Shown here one piece after another: positions 57,243-64,000 of a DNA stretch of 64,000 bases; positions within the stretch are counted from its first letter, which is position 1; each line of letters begins with the position of its first letter. The notes beneath the pieces were generated by a model that saw nothing but the letters and a program-made list of their open reading frames with translations, ran no database searches and had not been told where the DNA came from. The stretch spans positions 1-64,000 of the forward strand of contig JAFYJN010000069.1 in the NCBI GenBank assembly GCA_017538105.1, given 5' to 3'. Source of the stretch: Prevotella sp. Lineage in GTDB: Bacteria > Bacteroidota > Bacteroidia > Bacteroidales > Bacteroidaceae. Made by a program: the position numbers and the translations under genes.

Positions 57243-59131
57243 AATCGCGCGATTTCGTTCTTGATATGTTGCTTGTCGATTCCCACAATGTCGCGCAACT
57301 CGGCCACGGTGCCGTGTTCCACAAAGGCGTCAGGCAGTCCCATGCGACAGACGGGGGTGTTCAGACCATGGTCGGATAGCCATTCCACGACGGCACTGCC
57401 CAGACCGCCGTTTCTCACACCGTCTTCCACGGTGATGATGCGCTGGCAGCGTGATGCTTCGTCGAGGATGTTCTCGTCAATGGGTTTGAGGTAACGCATG
57501 TCGTAGTGGGCGATGGAGAGGGTGCATCCCTCCTCGCGGAGCTCGTCGATGGCGGCGGTCACTTCGTTGCCAATGGCACCGAGACTCAGCACGGCCACGT
57601 CATGTCCTTGGCGCAGGCAACGTCCCTTGCCCACTTCCATCTCCTTCATCTCGCACCGCCAGTCGGTGAGCACACCGCGTCCCCGGGGGTAGCGGATGAC
57701 GAAAGTGCCCTTGTCGGGCAGCTGTGCCGTATACATCATGGAGCGCAGTTCATGCTCGTCAAGGGGCGCGGCGATGGTCAGGTTGGGGATGGGGCGCAGA
57801 TAGGCCAGGTCGAAGGCGCCATGGTGCGTGGGGCCGTCTTCACCCACCAGTCCGGCCCTATCGAGGCAGATGACCACAGGCAACTGCAGGATGGCGGCAT
57901 CGTGGATAATGTTGTCGTAGGCGCGTTGGGCAAAGGCACTGTATATATTGCAGAAGGGCAATAGTCCTTCTTTGGCCAGTCCGGCGGCGAAGGTAACTGA
58001 GTGTCCTTCGGCAATGCCCACGTCGAACGCCCGTTCGGGCATCTTCTCCATGAGGATGCTCATCGAACATCCCGTGGGCATGGCGGGGGTGATGCCGACA
58101 ATTTTTTCGTTCTTTTCGGCCAGTTCCAACAGGGTTTCTCCAAAAACATCCTGGAACTTCGGCGGTTGGTTGTTGTCGCTACTCACGCTGCGTTCACCTG
58201 TCTGCACGTCGAATTTTCCGGGGGCATGCCAAGTGGTGGCCGCCTTCTCAGCAGGTTTGTAGCCTTTGCCTTTCGTGGTGTGCAGGTGTAGCATCTTCGG
58301 CCCTTTCATGTTCTTCAACTGGCGCAGCAGACGCACGATGTTCTTCACGTCGTGACCGTCGAAGGGACCAAAATAGCGGATGTTCATTCCCTCGAACACG
58401 TTCTGCTGGTGACTGATGGCCGACTTGAGGGCGTTGTTAAGGCGTATCAGACCATGGCGACGGTCGTCACTCATCATGCCCCGTTTGTTGAGCCATTTCG
58501 ACACCTTGAAACGAACTTTGTTGTAGGTCTCATTGGTGTTCAGACTGAGCAGGTATTGCTTCATGCCTCCGACGGAGCGGTCGATGCTCATATTGTTGTC
58601 GTTGAGGATGATGAGGATGTCGTTGGGGGTCGACGATACGTTGTTCAGTCCCTCGAAGGCCAGACCGCCGCTCATGGCGCCGTCGCCGATGACGGCTACC
58701 ACATGACGCTCTTCTTTCTTCAGCTCCGTCGCCACGGCCATGCCCAAGGCTGCCGAGATGGAGTTGGAGGCGTGGCCGCAGATGAAAGAGTCGTAGTCGC
58801 TCTCTTCTGGCGAAGGGAAGGGACGCAGACCGTGCAACTTACGGTTGGTGTTGAAGGTGTCGCGTCTACCTGTTAGAATCTTATGGCCATAAGCTTGGTG
58901 TCCCACATCCCACACAATACGGTCGTGAGGGGTATCGTAGACATAATGAAGGGCAACGGTAATCTCGATGGTACCAAGACTGGAAGCCAGGTGGCCGGGG
59001 TTCACCGACAGCTCTTCCACAATGTCTTGCCGCAACTCCTTACACAGGGTTGGCAATTGGTCCACCTTCAGCTTCTTCAGGTCGGCAGGGGTGTTTATGT
59101 CGTTGAGTAAGGTGTATTTTTCTTGTTCCAT
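57239..59131 (-). CDS. dxs: 1-deoxy-D-xylulose-5-phosphate synthase
   Basis: A 630-residue thiamine-pyrophosphate enzyme, first step of the MEP isoprenoid pathway. Features: [20 protein letters not shown], the TPP motif [16 protein letters not shown] to NDNNMS, and the transketolase pyrimidine domain with the active [15 protein letters not shown]. It is the first gene of the dxs-trkA-trkH operon, with a promoter at 59195-59226. Confidence 0.97.
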   Translation of the reverse strand: MEQEKYTLLNDINTPADLKKLKVDQLPTLCKELRQDIVEELSVNPGHLASSLGTIEITVALHYVYDTPHDRIVWDVGHQAYGHKILTGRRDTFNTNRKLHGLRPFPSPEESDYDSFICGHASNSISAALGMAVATELKKEERHVVAVIGDGAMSGGLAFEGLNNVSSTPNDILIILNDNNMSIDRSVGGMKQYLLSLNTNETYNKVRFKVSKWLNKRGMMSDDRRHGLIRLNNALKSAISHQQNVFEGMNIRYFGPFDGHDVKNIVRLLRQLKNMKGPKMLHLHTTKGKGYKPAEKAATTWHAPGKFDVQTGERSVSSDNNQPPKFQDVFGETLLELAEKNEKIVGITPAMPTGCSMSILMEKMPERAFDVGIAEGHSVTFAAGLAKEGLLPFCNIYSAFAQRAYDNIIHDAAILQLPVVICLDRAGLVGEDGPTHHGAFDLAYLRPIPNLTIAAPLDEHELRSMMYTAQLPDKGTFVIRYPRGRGVLTDWRCEMKEMEVGKGRCLRQGHDVAVLSLGAIGNEVTAAIDELREEGCTLSIAHYDMRYLKPIDENILDEASRCQRIITVEDGVRNGGLGSAVVEWLSDHGLNTPVCRMGLPDAFVEHGTVAELRDIVGIDKQHIKNEIARL

Positions 59132-59194
59132 TATTCATGGGTCATGAACAACATCGCCCAAGGGTTTCATTTTTAGTAAAGGGCATAAACCATG

Positions 59195-59226
59195 CAAAAA
59201 TAAACATTTATTCCGAATTGGCCAAA
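59195..59226 (-). promoter_or_regulatory. Promoter of dxs-trkA-trkH
   Basis: On the minus strand TTTG (59223-59226) and TATTTTTG (59195-59202) with a 20-base spacer. Confidence 0.7.
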
Positions 59227-59444
59227 TCTTTCGGGTAAATGTTGTTTTCGGAAGGGATGGCTCTCGAATGTTCGTAAAAAAAACGACAAAAAGTTTTTTA
59301 TACCATATTATTTTACGTATTTTTGCAATCTCAATGATTATTCCCTTTAAGCTTTGGTTTTGTAACTGATACTTAACCTAATTACTTATCCTTTCTCTCG
59401 CCTTCTCTTAGGAGAGGGCAGGGGGAGGTTCCAAACCTCAAAAT
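59227..59444. other. Intergenic region between dxs and the small membrane protein
   Basis: AT-rich, with a plus-strand -7 box TATTTTTG at 59318-59325 and copy B of the dispersed repeat (59395-59430) directly before the next ATG. No gene is seen. Confidence 0.5.
59395..59430 (+). repeat. Copy B of the dispersed GC-skewed repeat
   Basis: Reads CTCTCGCCTTCTCTTAGGAG followed by AGGGCAGGGGGAGG. The left part can pair with the right part (CTCTC... with GGAGAG), a small hairpin. It sits 15 bases before ATG 59445. Confidence 0.6.
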
Positions 59445-59825
59445 ATGAATATTTTACGTTGGATTTTGGCCATTCCCCTGGCTGTGGCAATTGGCGTAGG
59501 TGTGTGGTTTTTGTTCTTCTTGTTGATAACCAATTTCAATATGTATGGACCACTGCTTTATTTTGCCGTACCTGTTATAGGCGGGTTCCTGTCAGGACTT
59601 GCATACATGAGCGTGGGCTGTGGTGTTGCTCCGTCGCATAAATGGCAGATAGGTTGGGTGCTCACCCTTCTCATGGCATGCACCCTGGCATATTTCCTCT
59701 ACTTTACCAACTTCCAATCTATCGACTCGATGCTTAGACCAGAAATTTGTATATCGGGAGCGGCGCTGGTGGCTTGCCTACTCAAAATGCTCGTTAAAAG
59801 TTTCCGTCGTAGAAAAGAAGCATAA
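59445..59825 (+). CDS. Small four-helix membrane protein
   Basis: A 126-residue protein with about four hydrophobic segments: residues 5-30, 36-57, 67-86 and 98-114, ending in a basic tail (KSFRRRKEA). It is short and has no motif I recognise. A -7 box is about 120 bases upstream; the repeat just before the ATG may influence translation. Function unknown. Confidence 0.7.
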   Translation: MNILRWILAIPLAVAIGVGVWFLFFLLITNFNMYGPLLYFAVPVIGGFLSGLAYMSVGCGVAPSHKWQIGWVLTLLMACTLAYFLYFTNFQSIDSMLRPEICISGAALVACLLKMLVKSFRRRKEA

Positions 59826-59853
59826 TCTAGTATTTAGTAGATGAATAAACATA

Positions 59854-59903
59854 TAGACGAGTAAACAAGCCAATAGCATACATATCACTTGTTTACTCGT
59901 CTA
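59854..59903. terminator. Long perfect inverted repeat between converging genes
   Basis: TAGACGAGTAAACAAG (59854-59869) and its exact complement (59888-59903) enclose an 18-base spacer. A related degenerate copy, GATGAATAAACA, precedes it. It separates two converging genes and can serve as a bidirectional terminator. Confidence 0.65.
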
Positions 59904-59922
59904 CTTGTTAACTAACAATAAA

Positions 59923-60588
59923 CTAAATAATGCCAATCACCTTCTGCCAATTCCCAGGCAGTTGTTTGCGGTTGTTGGTCCGTTTGATTACCTTGTCATT
60001 GGCGTTCTTCAGCGTGTAGGCATGGCTCTTCCTGCTCTCGGGGAAGACACGGTTGTAGTCGTTGAGGTTGGTCACATATTCCAATGTCTCCACCGTCACC
60101 AACTTTTTGCCGCGCCATACCGACTTGGCGTAGAACATCTCCCAGGCGCTGTTTGAACCGCCCGTGTAAACGGTCTTGTCTTGCGGCGAGAATACGGGAT
60201 TTTGCCAATTCGGCCCGTCTTCCATCAGTTCAAAGCGGTTGGTTGCGGGATTCCACAGCAACACGCTGTTGGCGGTGCGCGAGCCACCCACACCGATGAA
60301 GAGGTCGGGGTGACCGTCATAGTTGATATCCACGAAATGCACCAGATCCTGTGCGTCCTGTTCGTACCAGTCGGTGCAGAGACCGTCTTCGCTGCTGACC
60401 GTCTGCATCAGTTGACCATTCTTCATGATGCGGGCCTCCGTGGCCATCATGCCGTCTTTGGTCAGTTCAACACGCATGCCGTTGGCCGTATGGGGCATGT
60501 CGGCAAGAGTCTGTAGTGGCTTGTTCTGTGCATTGGCACAAACAGCCGTAAGGGCGATGAAGCCCAGGGATAAAATAATCTTTTTCAT
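59923..60588 (-). CDS. Secreted VCBS/FG-GAP-like protein
   Basis: A 221-residue protein with a type I signal peptide (MKKIILSLGFIALTAVCANAQ). The central segment VDINYDGHPDLFIG is a DxNxDGxxD calcium-binding loop as in FG-GAP/VCBS propeller repeats, though only one copy is clear. The rest is beta-rich. It is probably exported to the periplasm or surface. No close family is recognised beyond the loop. Confidence 0.75.
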   Translation of the reverse strand: MKKIILSLGFIALTAVCANAQNKPLQTLADMPHTANGMRVELTKDGMMATEARIMKNGQLMQTVSSEDGLCTDWYEQDAQDLVHFVDINYDGHPDLFIGVGGSRTANSVLLWNPATNRFELMEDGPNWQNPVFSPQDKTVYTGGSNSAWEMFYAKSVWRGKKLVTVETLEYVTNLNDYNRVFPESRKSHAYTLKNANDKVIKRTNNRKQLPGNWQKVIGII

Positions 60589-60683
60589 ACTGTTTATGGT
60601 TTTTATGTATTAATAATTCATTTCTTAAGTGTCACAGTCATCTGTCACCGAATAAAATACTCTCCATTTCACTTCCTTTCTTC

Positions 60684-60712
60684 CTCTCCCTTTGGGAGGG
60701 GTTGGGGGTGGG
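60684..60712 (+). repeat. Copy C of the dispersed GC-skewed repeat
   Basis: Reads CTCTCCCTTTGGGAGGGG followed by TTGGGGGTGGG, so the first 18 bases form a short hairpin. It ends 2 bases from the stop codon of the LRR gene on the minus strand. Confidence 0.65.
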
Positions 60713-60714
60713 TC

Positions 60715-63162
60715 TTACTTGATCGCTTGTGCCTTGGTCTCCAGATAGTAGTACTCGCGGAGGAAGCGTTCGGAATAGGCTTTGAACGTGCCCTCGGGCA
60801 GGTATATCGTGGCGTGGTTGAGATAAGCGCCGGGAATGCCGATGCTGCCTTTTGGGGGAGTGATGGCGCGGACAGTCAGTTTCTTGAGCTTGTTGACATT
60901 CACGAACGCGTCGCGTCCCAGTTCTTTCAGTGTGGATGGCAGGTCGATGGCTTCCAGTGCCCAGCAGTATTCGAAACAGTGGATGCCCAGCGTGTCGACC
61001 CCTTCCGGCACGACAATCTCGCGAAGCGTCTCACAATGCGAGAAGGCATAGTCGCCGATGTTGGTCAGCGTCGACGGAAGGGTGATGCCTTGCAGCGACG
61101 TGCAGCCACGGAAAGTGCCGTTGTTGATGGCTGGCAGTCCCAGGGGCAGTGACACCTCAGCCAATTGGTGACAATTATAAAACACGTATTTGCCGAGATG
61201 TTTCACATGCGATGGTATGGTTATCGTTGTGAGACCACTCTCCGAGAACGCATAGTCCATGATGCTATCCGTCGCCACCGGAATCTCAATATGTTGCAAG
61301 GCGCTGCATTTTGTTGCCATGTATGACGGGATGGTACGAAGACCGGATGGTAGCGTCAGTTGGCTCAGCGAACTGCATCCCGTGAAGGCGGCATCTCCGA
61401 TGACCCTCACCGACGAGGGTAGCGTGATGGAGGGCAGCGACGAACAGTCTTGGAATGTACGCTCGCCCAATTCGGTGATGCCCAGGGGCAGCTGCACTTT
61501 CACCAGACTCTTGCAATCGCGGAACAGGCCTTGGGGCAACTGTTTGACACCTGTGGGAATGGTGATCTCCGTGAGCGAAGCGTTGTTGTCGAAAGCATAT
61601 TCGCCGAGAGTCCTCAGCGTAGATGGTAATTGATAGGTGGTCATCTGCTCGCAGTCGTTGAAGGCCCATTTGCCGATGGTCTCCACACGCTCCGACAACA
61701 CCAACCGTGTCATGTATTTGCACCCGGAGAACGCGCCTTCGTCGATGACCGTCACCGTGTTGGGCATCACCACCTCGGTGATGCTGTCGCAGGGAGAGAA
61801 GGCATGGTCGCCGATGCGTTTCACGCCGTCTCTCACGCAATATGCTCCCGTCTTGTCATGGCGCACCAGGATCAAGGTGGTCTTCGCGGCATCATAGATA
61901 TCGCCGTCCACCATGGTGAGATGCTTGCTGCCCGGGGCAAGGCGCAGGTCGGTGAGCGAGTCGCAGAGGAAGAACGCGGAGCCACTCATTGAACGGAGCG
62001 AGGCGGGGAGTGTCACATGGTTGAGCTTGGGACAGCGGCGGAAAGCCTCGCGATAGAGGGTGTCCAGCCCTTCGCTGAGATGGACAGTTCTCAACTGCTC
62101 ACACTGTCCAAAGGCGTTGTTGCGAATGACCTTCACCGAGGAGGGGATGGTCACCTCTTCAATGGCACAGTTGAGGAACATCATCTCGCCCACTTCGCGC
62201 AGGGTGGGGGGCAGCGTCAGGGGTCCTTTCAGGCCCAATGGCACGAAAAGGATGGTCGTCTTCCGCTTGTCCATAAGAATACCTTGGTGCGAGGCATAGG
62301 TGGGGTTGGCACCACTCACCTCAATAGCCTCGGTCTTCGTGCTATGGAACGACCAATCCGAGATGTTCTTGAGCGAGGCGGGAAGAATTGCCTTTTTGAT
62401 GGCGGCTCCATCGAAGGCAAAGTCTTCGATGGTCTCCAAATGTGAGGGGAAGATGCCGTTCTCAACGGCGGTGTCTTCAAAGGCATGTGAAGCAACGACC
62501 CTTAACTGCGCGGGCCAGTTGACCATGGTCAGCGCTTCGCAGCCGCCGAAAGCACGTTGGCCTATCTCGCGGACGCTGTTGCCCATCTTCACCTCTTTCA
62601 GTGTCTTGGTTCCTAAACACATCTCTTCGGGCAGCTTTGTAACACCGTCGTTGATGGTAAGTGTCTCCAACGCGCGGGAATATTCGCAGATATTCTTGCC
62701 CATCTCTCTCACGGTGCCAGGGATGGTCAGCGACTTCAGTTCGGAAGAGGCGAATGCCTCTTCTTCGATGGCTTGCAGTCCCTCCGTCAGTTGGATATCG
62801 ACGATGGGGCAATGGTAAAAGGCGCGTTTCCCGATGCGTTTCACCGTGGCAGGCACCACGACGCTGAATTTACCCTCGCCCTGGCCATTGAGAACAAACG
62901 CTTCTTCGCCGATTTCGGTCACCGTATAAGTCTTCCCGTCATCGGTGGTCACCGACGAGGGGACAGTATATTTGTTATAATAATAGGTGAAGGGTCGGGG
63001 CCTGTCGGGTCTCCGTGTCTCAATGCCGACAATCTTGACCGTCGTGGCCGAGGTCATTTCACACTGGAAATAACCATACCGGAATTGATTGGAACTCCTT
63101 TGTGCCATCGCCGCGCTGGCGACGAGCAGGAAAAGCAGTGACAGAAGACAAAAACGTTTCAT
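60715..63162 (-). CDS. BspA-like leucine-rich-repeat surface protein
   Basis: An 815-residue secreted protein. Signal peptide MKRFCLLSLLFLLVASAAMAQ, then about thirty tandem LRR_5 (BspA) repeats of 22-24 residues with the pattern LTEITIPTGVKQLPQGLFRDC, running nearly to the C-terminus; the last 30 residues (HATIYLPEGTFKAYSERFL) are the usual cap. BspA proteins bind fibronectin or fibrinogen and promote adhesion in oral Bacteroidetes. No C-terminal secretion-sorting domain is seen. ATG 63162 is chosen; the longer reading adds 11 residues before the signal. Confidence 0.9.
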   Translation of the reverse strand: MKRFCLLSLLFLLVASAAMAQRSSNQFRYGYFQCEMTSATTVKIVGIETRRPDRPRPFTYYYNKYTVPSSVTTDDGKTYTVTEIGEEAFVLNGQGEGKFSVVVPATVKRIGKRAFYHCPIVDIQLTEGLQAIEEEAFASSELKSLTIPGTVREMGKNICEYSRALETLTINDGVTKLPEEMCLGTKTLKEVKMGNSVREIGQRAFGGCEALTMVNWPAQLRVVASHAFEDTAVENGIFPSHLETIEDFAFDGAAIKKAILPASLKNISDWSFHSTKTEAIEVSGANPTYASHQGILMDKRKTTILFVPLGLKGPLTLPPTLREVGEMMFLNCAIEEVTIPSSVKVIRNNAFGQCEQLRTVHLSEGLDTLYREAFRRCPKLNHVTLPASLRSMSGSAFFLCDSLTDLRLAPGSKHLTMVDGDIYDAAKTTLILVRHDKTGAYCVRDGVKRIGDHAFSPCDSITEVVMPNTVTVIDEGAFSGCKYMTRLVLSERVETIGKWAFNDCEQMTTYQLPSTLRTLGEYAFDNNASLTEITIPTGVKQLPQGLFRDCKSLVKVQLPLGITELGERTFQDCSSLPSITLPSSVRVIGDAAFTGCSSLSQLTLPSGLRTIPSYMATKCSALQHIEIPVATDSIMDYAFSESGLTTITIPSHVKHLGKYVFYNCHQLAEVSLPLGLPAINNGTFRGCTSLQGITLPSTLTNIGDYAFSHCETLREIVVPEGVDTLGIHCFEYCWALEAIDLPSTLKELGRDAFVNVNKLKKLTVRAITPPKGSIGIPGAYLNHATIYLPEGTFKAYSERFLREYYYLETKAQAIK

Positions 63163-63203
63163 AATGGCTCCCTTTGGTGAATACTCTTGTTGCAATGATG
63201 ATG

Positions 63204-63234
63204 CAAAGATAAGGCATTATTTCTATGCGACAAA
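63204..63234 (-). promoter_or_regulatory. Promoter of the LRR protein gene
   Basis: On the minus strand TTTG (63231-63234) and TATCTTTG (63204-63211), spacer 19 bases, 42 bases before ATG 63162. Confidence 0.7.
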
Positions 63235-63338
63235 TGAAAAGGCACGGAAACTACACCAAAGGGGGCGTTTTATGGATGAATTGCTGGGGTTGTGTGGGTG
63301 AAAACATTAAGGTGGGGGACATGCAGCCCCCCACCACC

Positions 63339-64000
63339 TTATATCTCAATTCCGAACGAGATGGACTGGAATTTCGGTCCCCAGTCACTTTGCAGCACGT
63401 TCATCGGACTGTATTTCACATAGAATGTGATGCTGGGATTGTAGAAGTGTAACATCCAGTCGATGGTGAACGGATTTTGGTGGATGCGTTTGTCAAGGTC
63501 TTTCATGGTGCCTCCATCGGTCTTGTATTTCGTCTTTATACTGCCATAGACATTCCAGTTGAGCACAGGACCGATGCCGAAGCCGAAATGACGGTTAAAC
63601 TGATAGCAATACTCGATGGGAAAGGAGAGACTGAGCACTTTGATACGTGAGAACTTGGGCCGGGCTCCTTCGGGATAACCGGTCGCAATAATATGCCCGT
63701 CGGCATCTTTGTCAAAACGAGTGGTGCCTGTCATGCGGTAGTTGCGCCAGTCGAGGGCGAAACCGGTCGATAGGCGATGGTGCCCCTCGGCATCTAAATA
63801 GTGATTATATTGCGCTATCGTCCACATGAGTTCAAATGAACTACTGGTGCTAAAGTCAAGTGGTTCTGGCGCGTTGAGCACGGCATTCATGCCTACACCG
63901 AATTTCATCGCAATCTCATTCCTGCTTGTGATGTCTCCACGGAAGCCACGCAACCCCCAGGTCCAGCGCACAGGATCGATGGTCGTCTGGCTCACATAGT
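63339..64000 (-). CDS. Outer-membrane beta-barrel protein, truncated at the window edge
   Basis: The last 220 or so residues of a protein whose start lies to the right of the window: the frame stays open through the last base, and the GTG at 63995 is probably internal. Amphipathic strands with alternate aromatic residues (for example SLSFPIEYCYQFNRHFGFGIG, WMLHFYNPSITFYVKY) and a terminal SISFGIEI mark an outer-membrane barrel of the Bacteroidetes PorT/OmpA-like kind. The exact family is not clear. No signal peptide can be seen. Confidence 0.7.
   Translation of the reverse strand, partial: YVSQTTIDPVRWTWGLRGFRGDITSRNEIAMKFGVGMNAVLNAPEPLDFSTSSSFELMWTIAQYNHYLDAEGHHRLSTGFALDWRNYRMTGTTRFDKDADGHIIATGYPEGARPKFSRIKVLSLSFPIEYCYQFNRHFGFGIGPVLNWNVYGSIKTKYKTDGGTMKDLDKRIHQNPFTIDWMLHFYNPSITFYVKYSPMNVLQSDWGPKFQSISFGIEI

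Overview
The window reads as a chromosome segment of a Bacteroidales bacterium, most probably Prevotella or a close relative. The evidence is a Bacteroidetes-type 5S rRNA, repeated promoters of the form TTTG-N19..21-TAnnTTTG with few Shine-Dalgarno sequences, a SusC/SusD pair, a BspA-like leucine-rich-repeat surface protein, an OmpA-family porin of Prevotella type, and a gut-anaerobe style housekeeping set. This is judged from protein content and gene order only; no database search was run.

Layout. 1-330: end of an rRNA operon (5S, terminator, CTATAG repeats). 415-8743: an orphan histidine kinase, then DUF177-rpmF-fabH, era-der-lipoprotein, a divergent MlaE/MlaF-type lipid transporter pair and lptB. 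8818-10732: strong bidirectional terminator, then yraN-birA-pyrH on the minus strand. 10916-14929: a repeat-rich secreted protein, a polytopic membrane protein, and a lipoprotein joining one haem c motif to a TolB-like propeller. 15129-20882: tig, clpP-clpX, recQ. 20896-29052: guaB, two periplasmic SurA/PpiC proteins, an OstA/LptA-like protein, a small membrane protein and mutL. 29150-36902: ompA, trpS, tRNA-Val, an ACT-domain protein, purB, an rRNA pseudouridine synthase with a long low-complexity head, and asnS. 36946-40663: a minus-strand overlapping trio (S1-domain protein, LolD-like ATPase, Na+/H+ antiporter). 40819-46007: asd, paaK-panE, periplasmic C1 peptidase. 46027-51028: susC-susD-radical SAM operon on the minus strand. 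51436-53324: a two-gene plus-strand unit, AAA/ABC-type ATPase plus DUF4435 (TOPRIM-like) protein, resembling the two components of the PARIS anti-phage system but with a much smaller ATPase. 53350-59131: manA and the trkH-trkA-dxs operon on the minus strand. 59318-64000: small membrane protein, VCBS-like secreted protein, BspA-like LRR protein and a truncated outer-membrane barrel protein.

Many genes fit envelope construction: SurA/PpiC and OstA-like proteins, LptB, MlaE/F, LolD and OmpA all serve outer-membrane protein, LPS or lipid traffic. The most interesting stretches are the ATPase/DUF4435 pair, the haem-propeller lipoprotein with its membrane partner, the susCD operon whose SusC lacks the usual N-terminal domain and is translationally coupled to a radical SAM enzyme, and a MutL with no recognisable endonuclease motifs.
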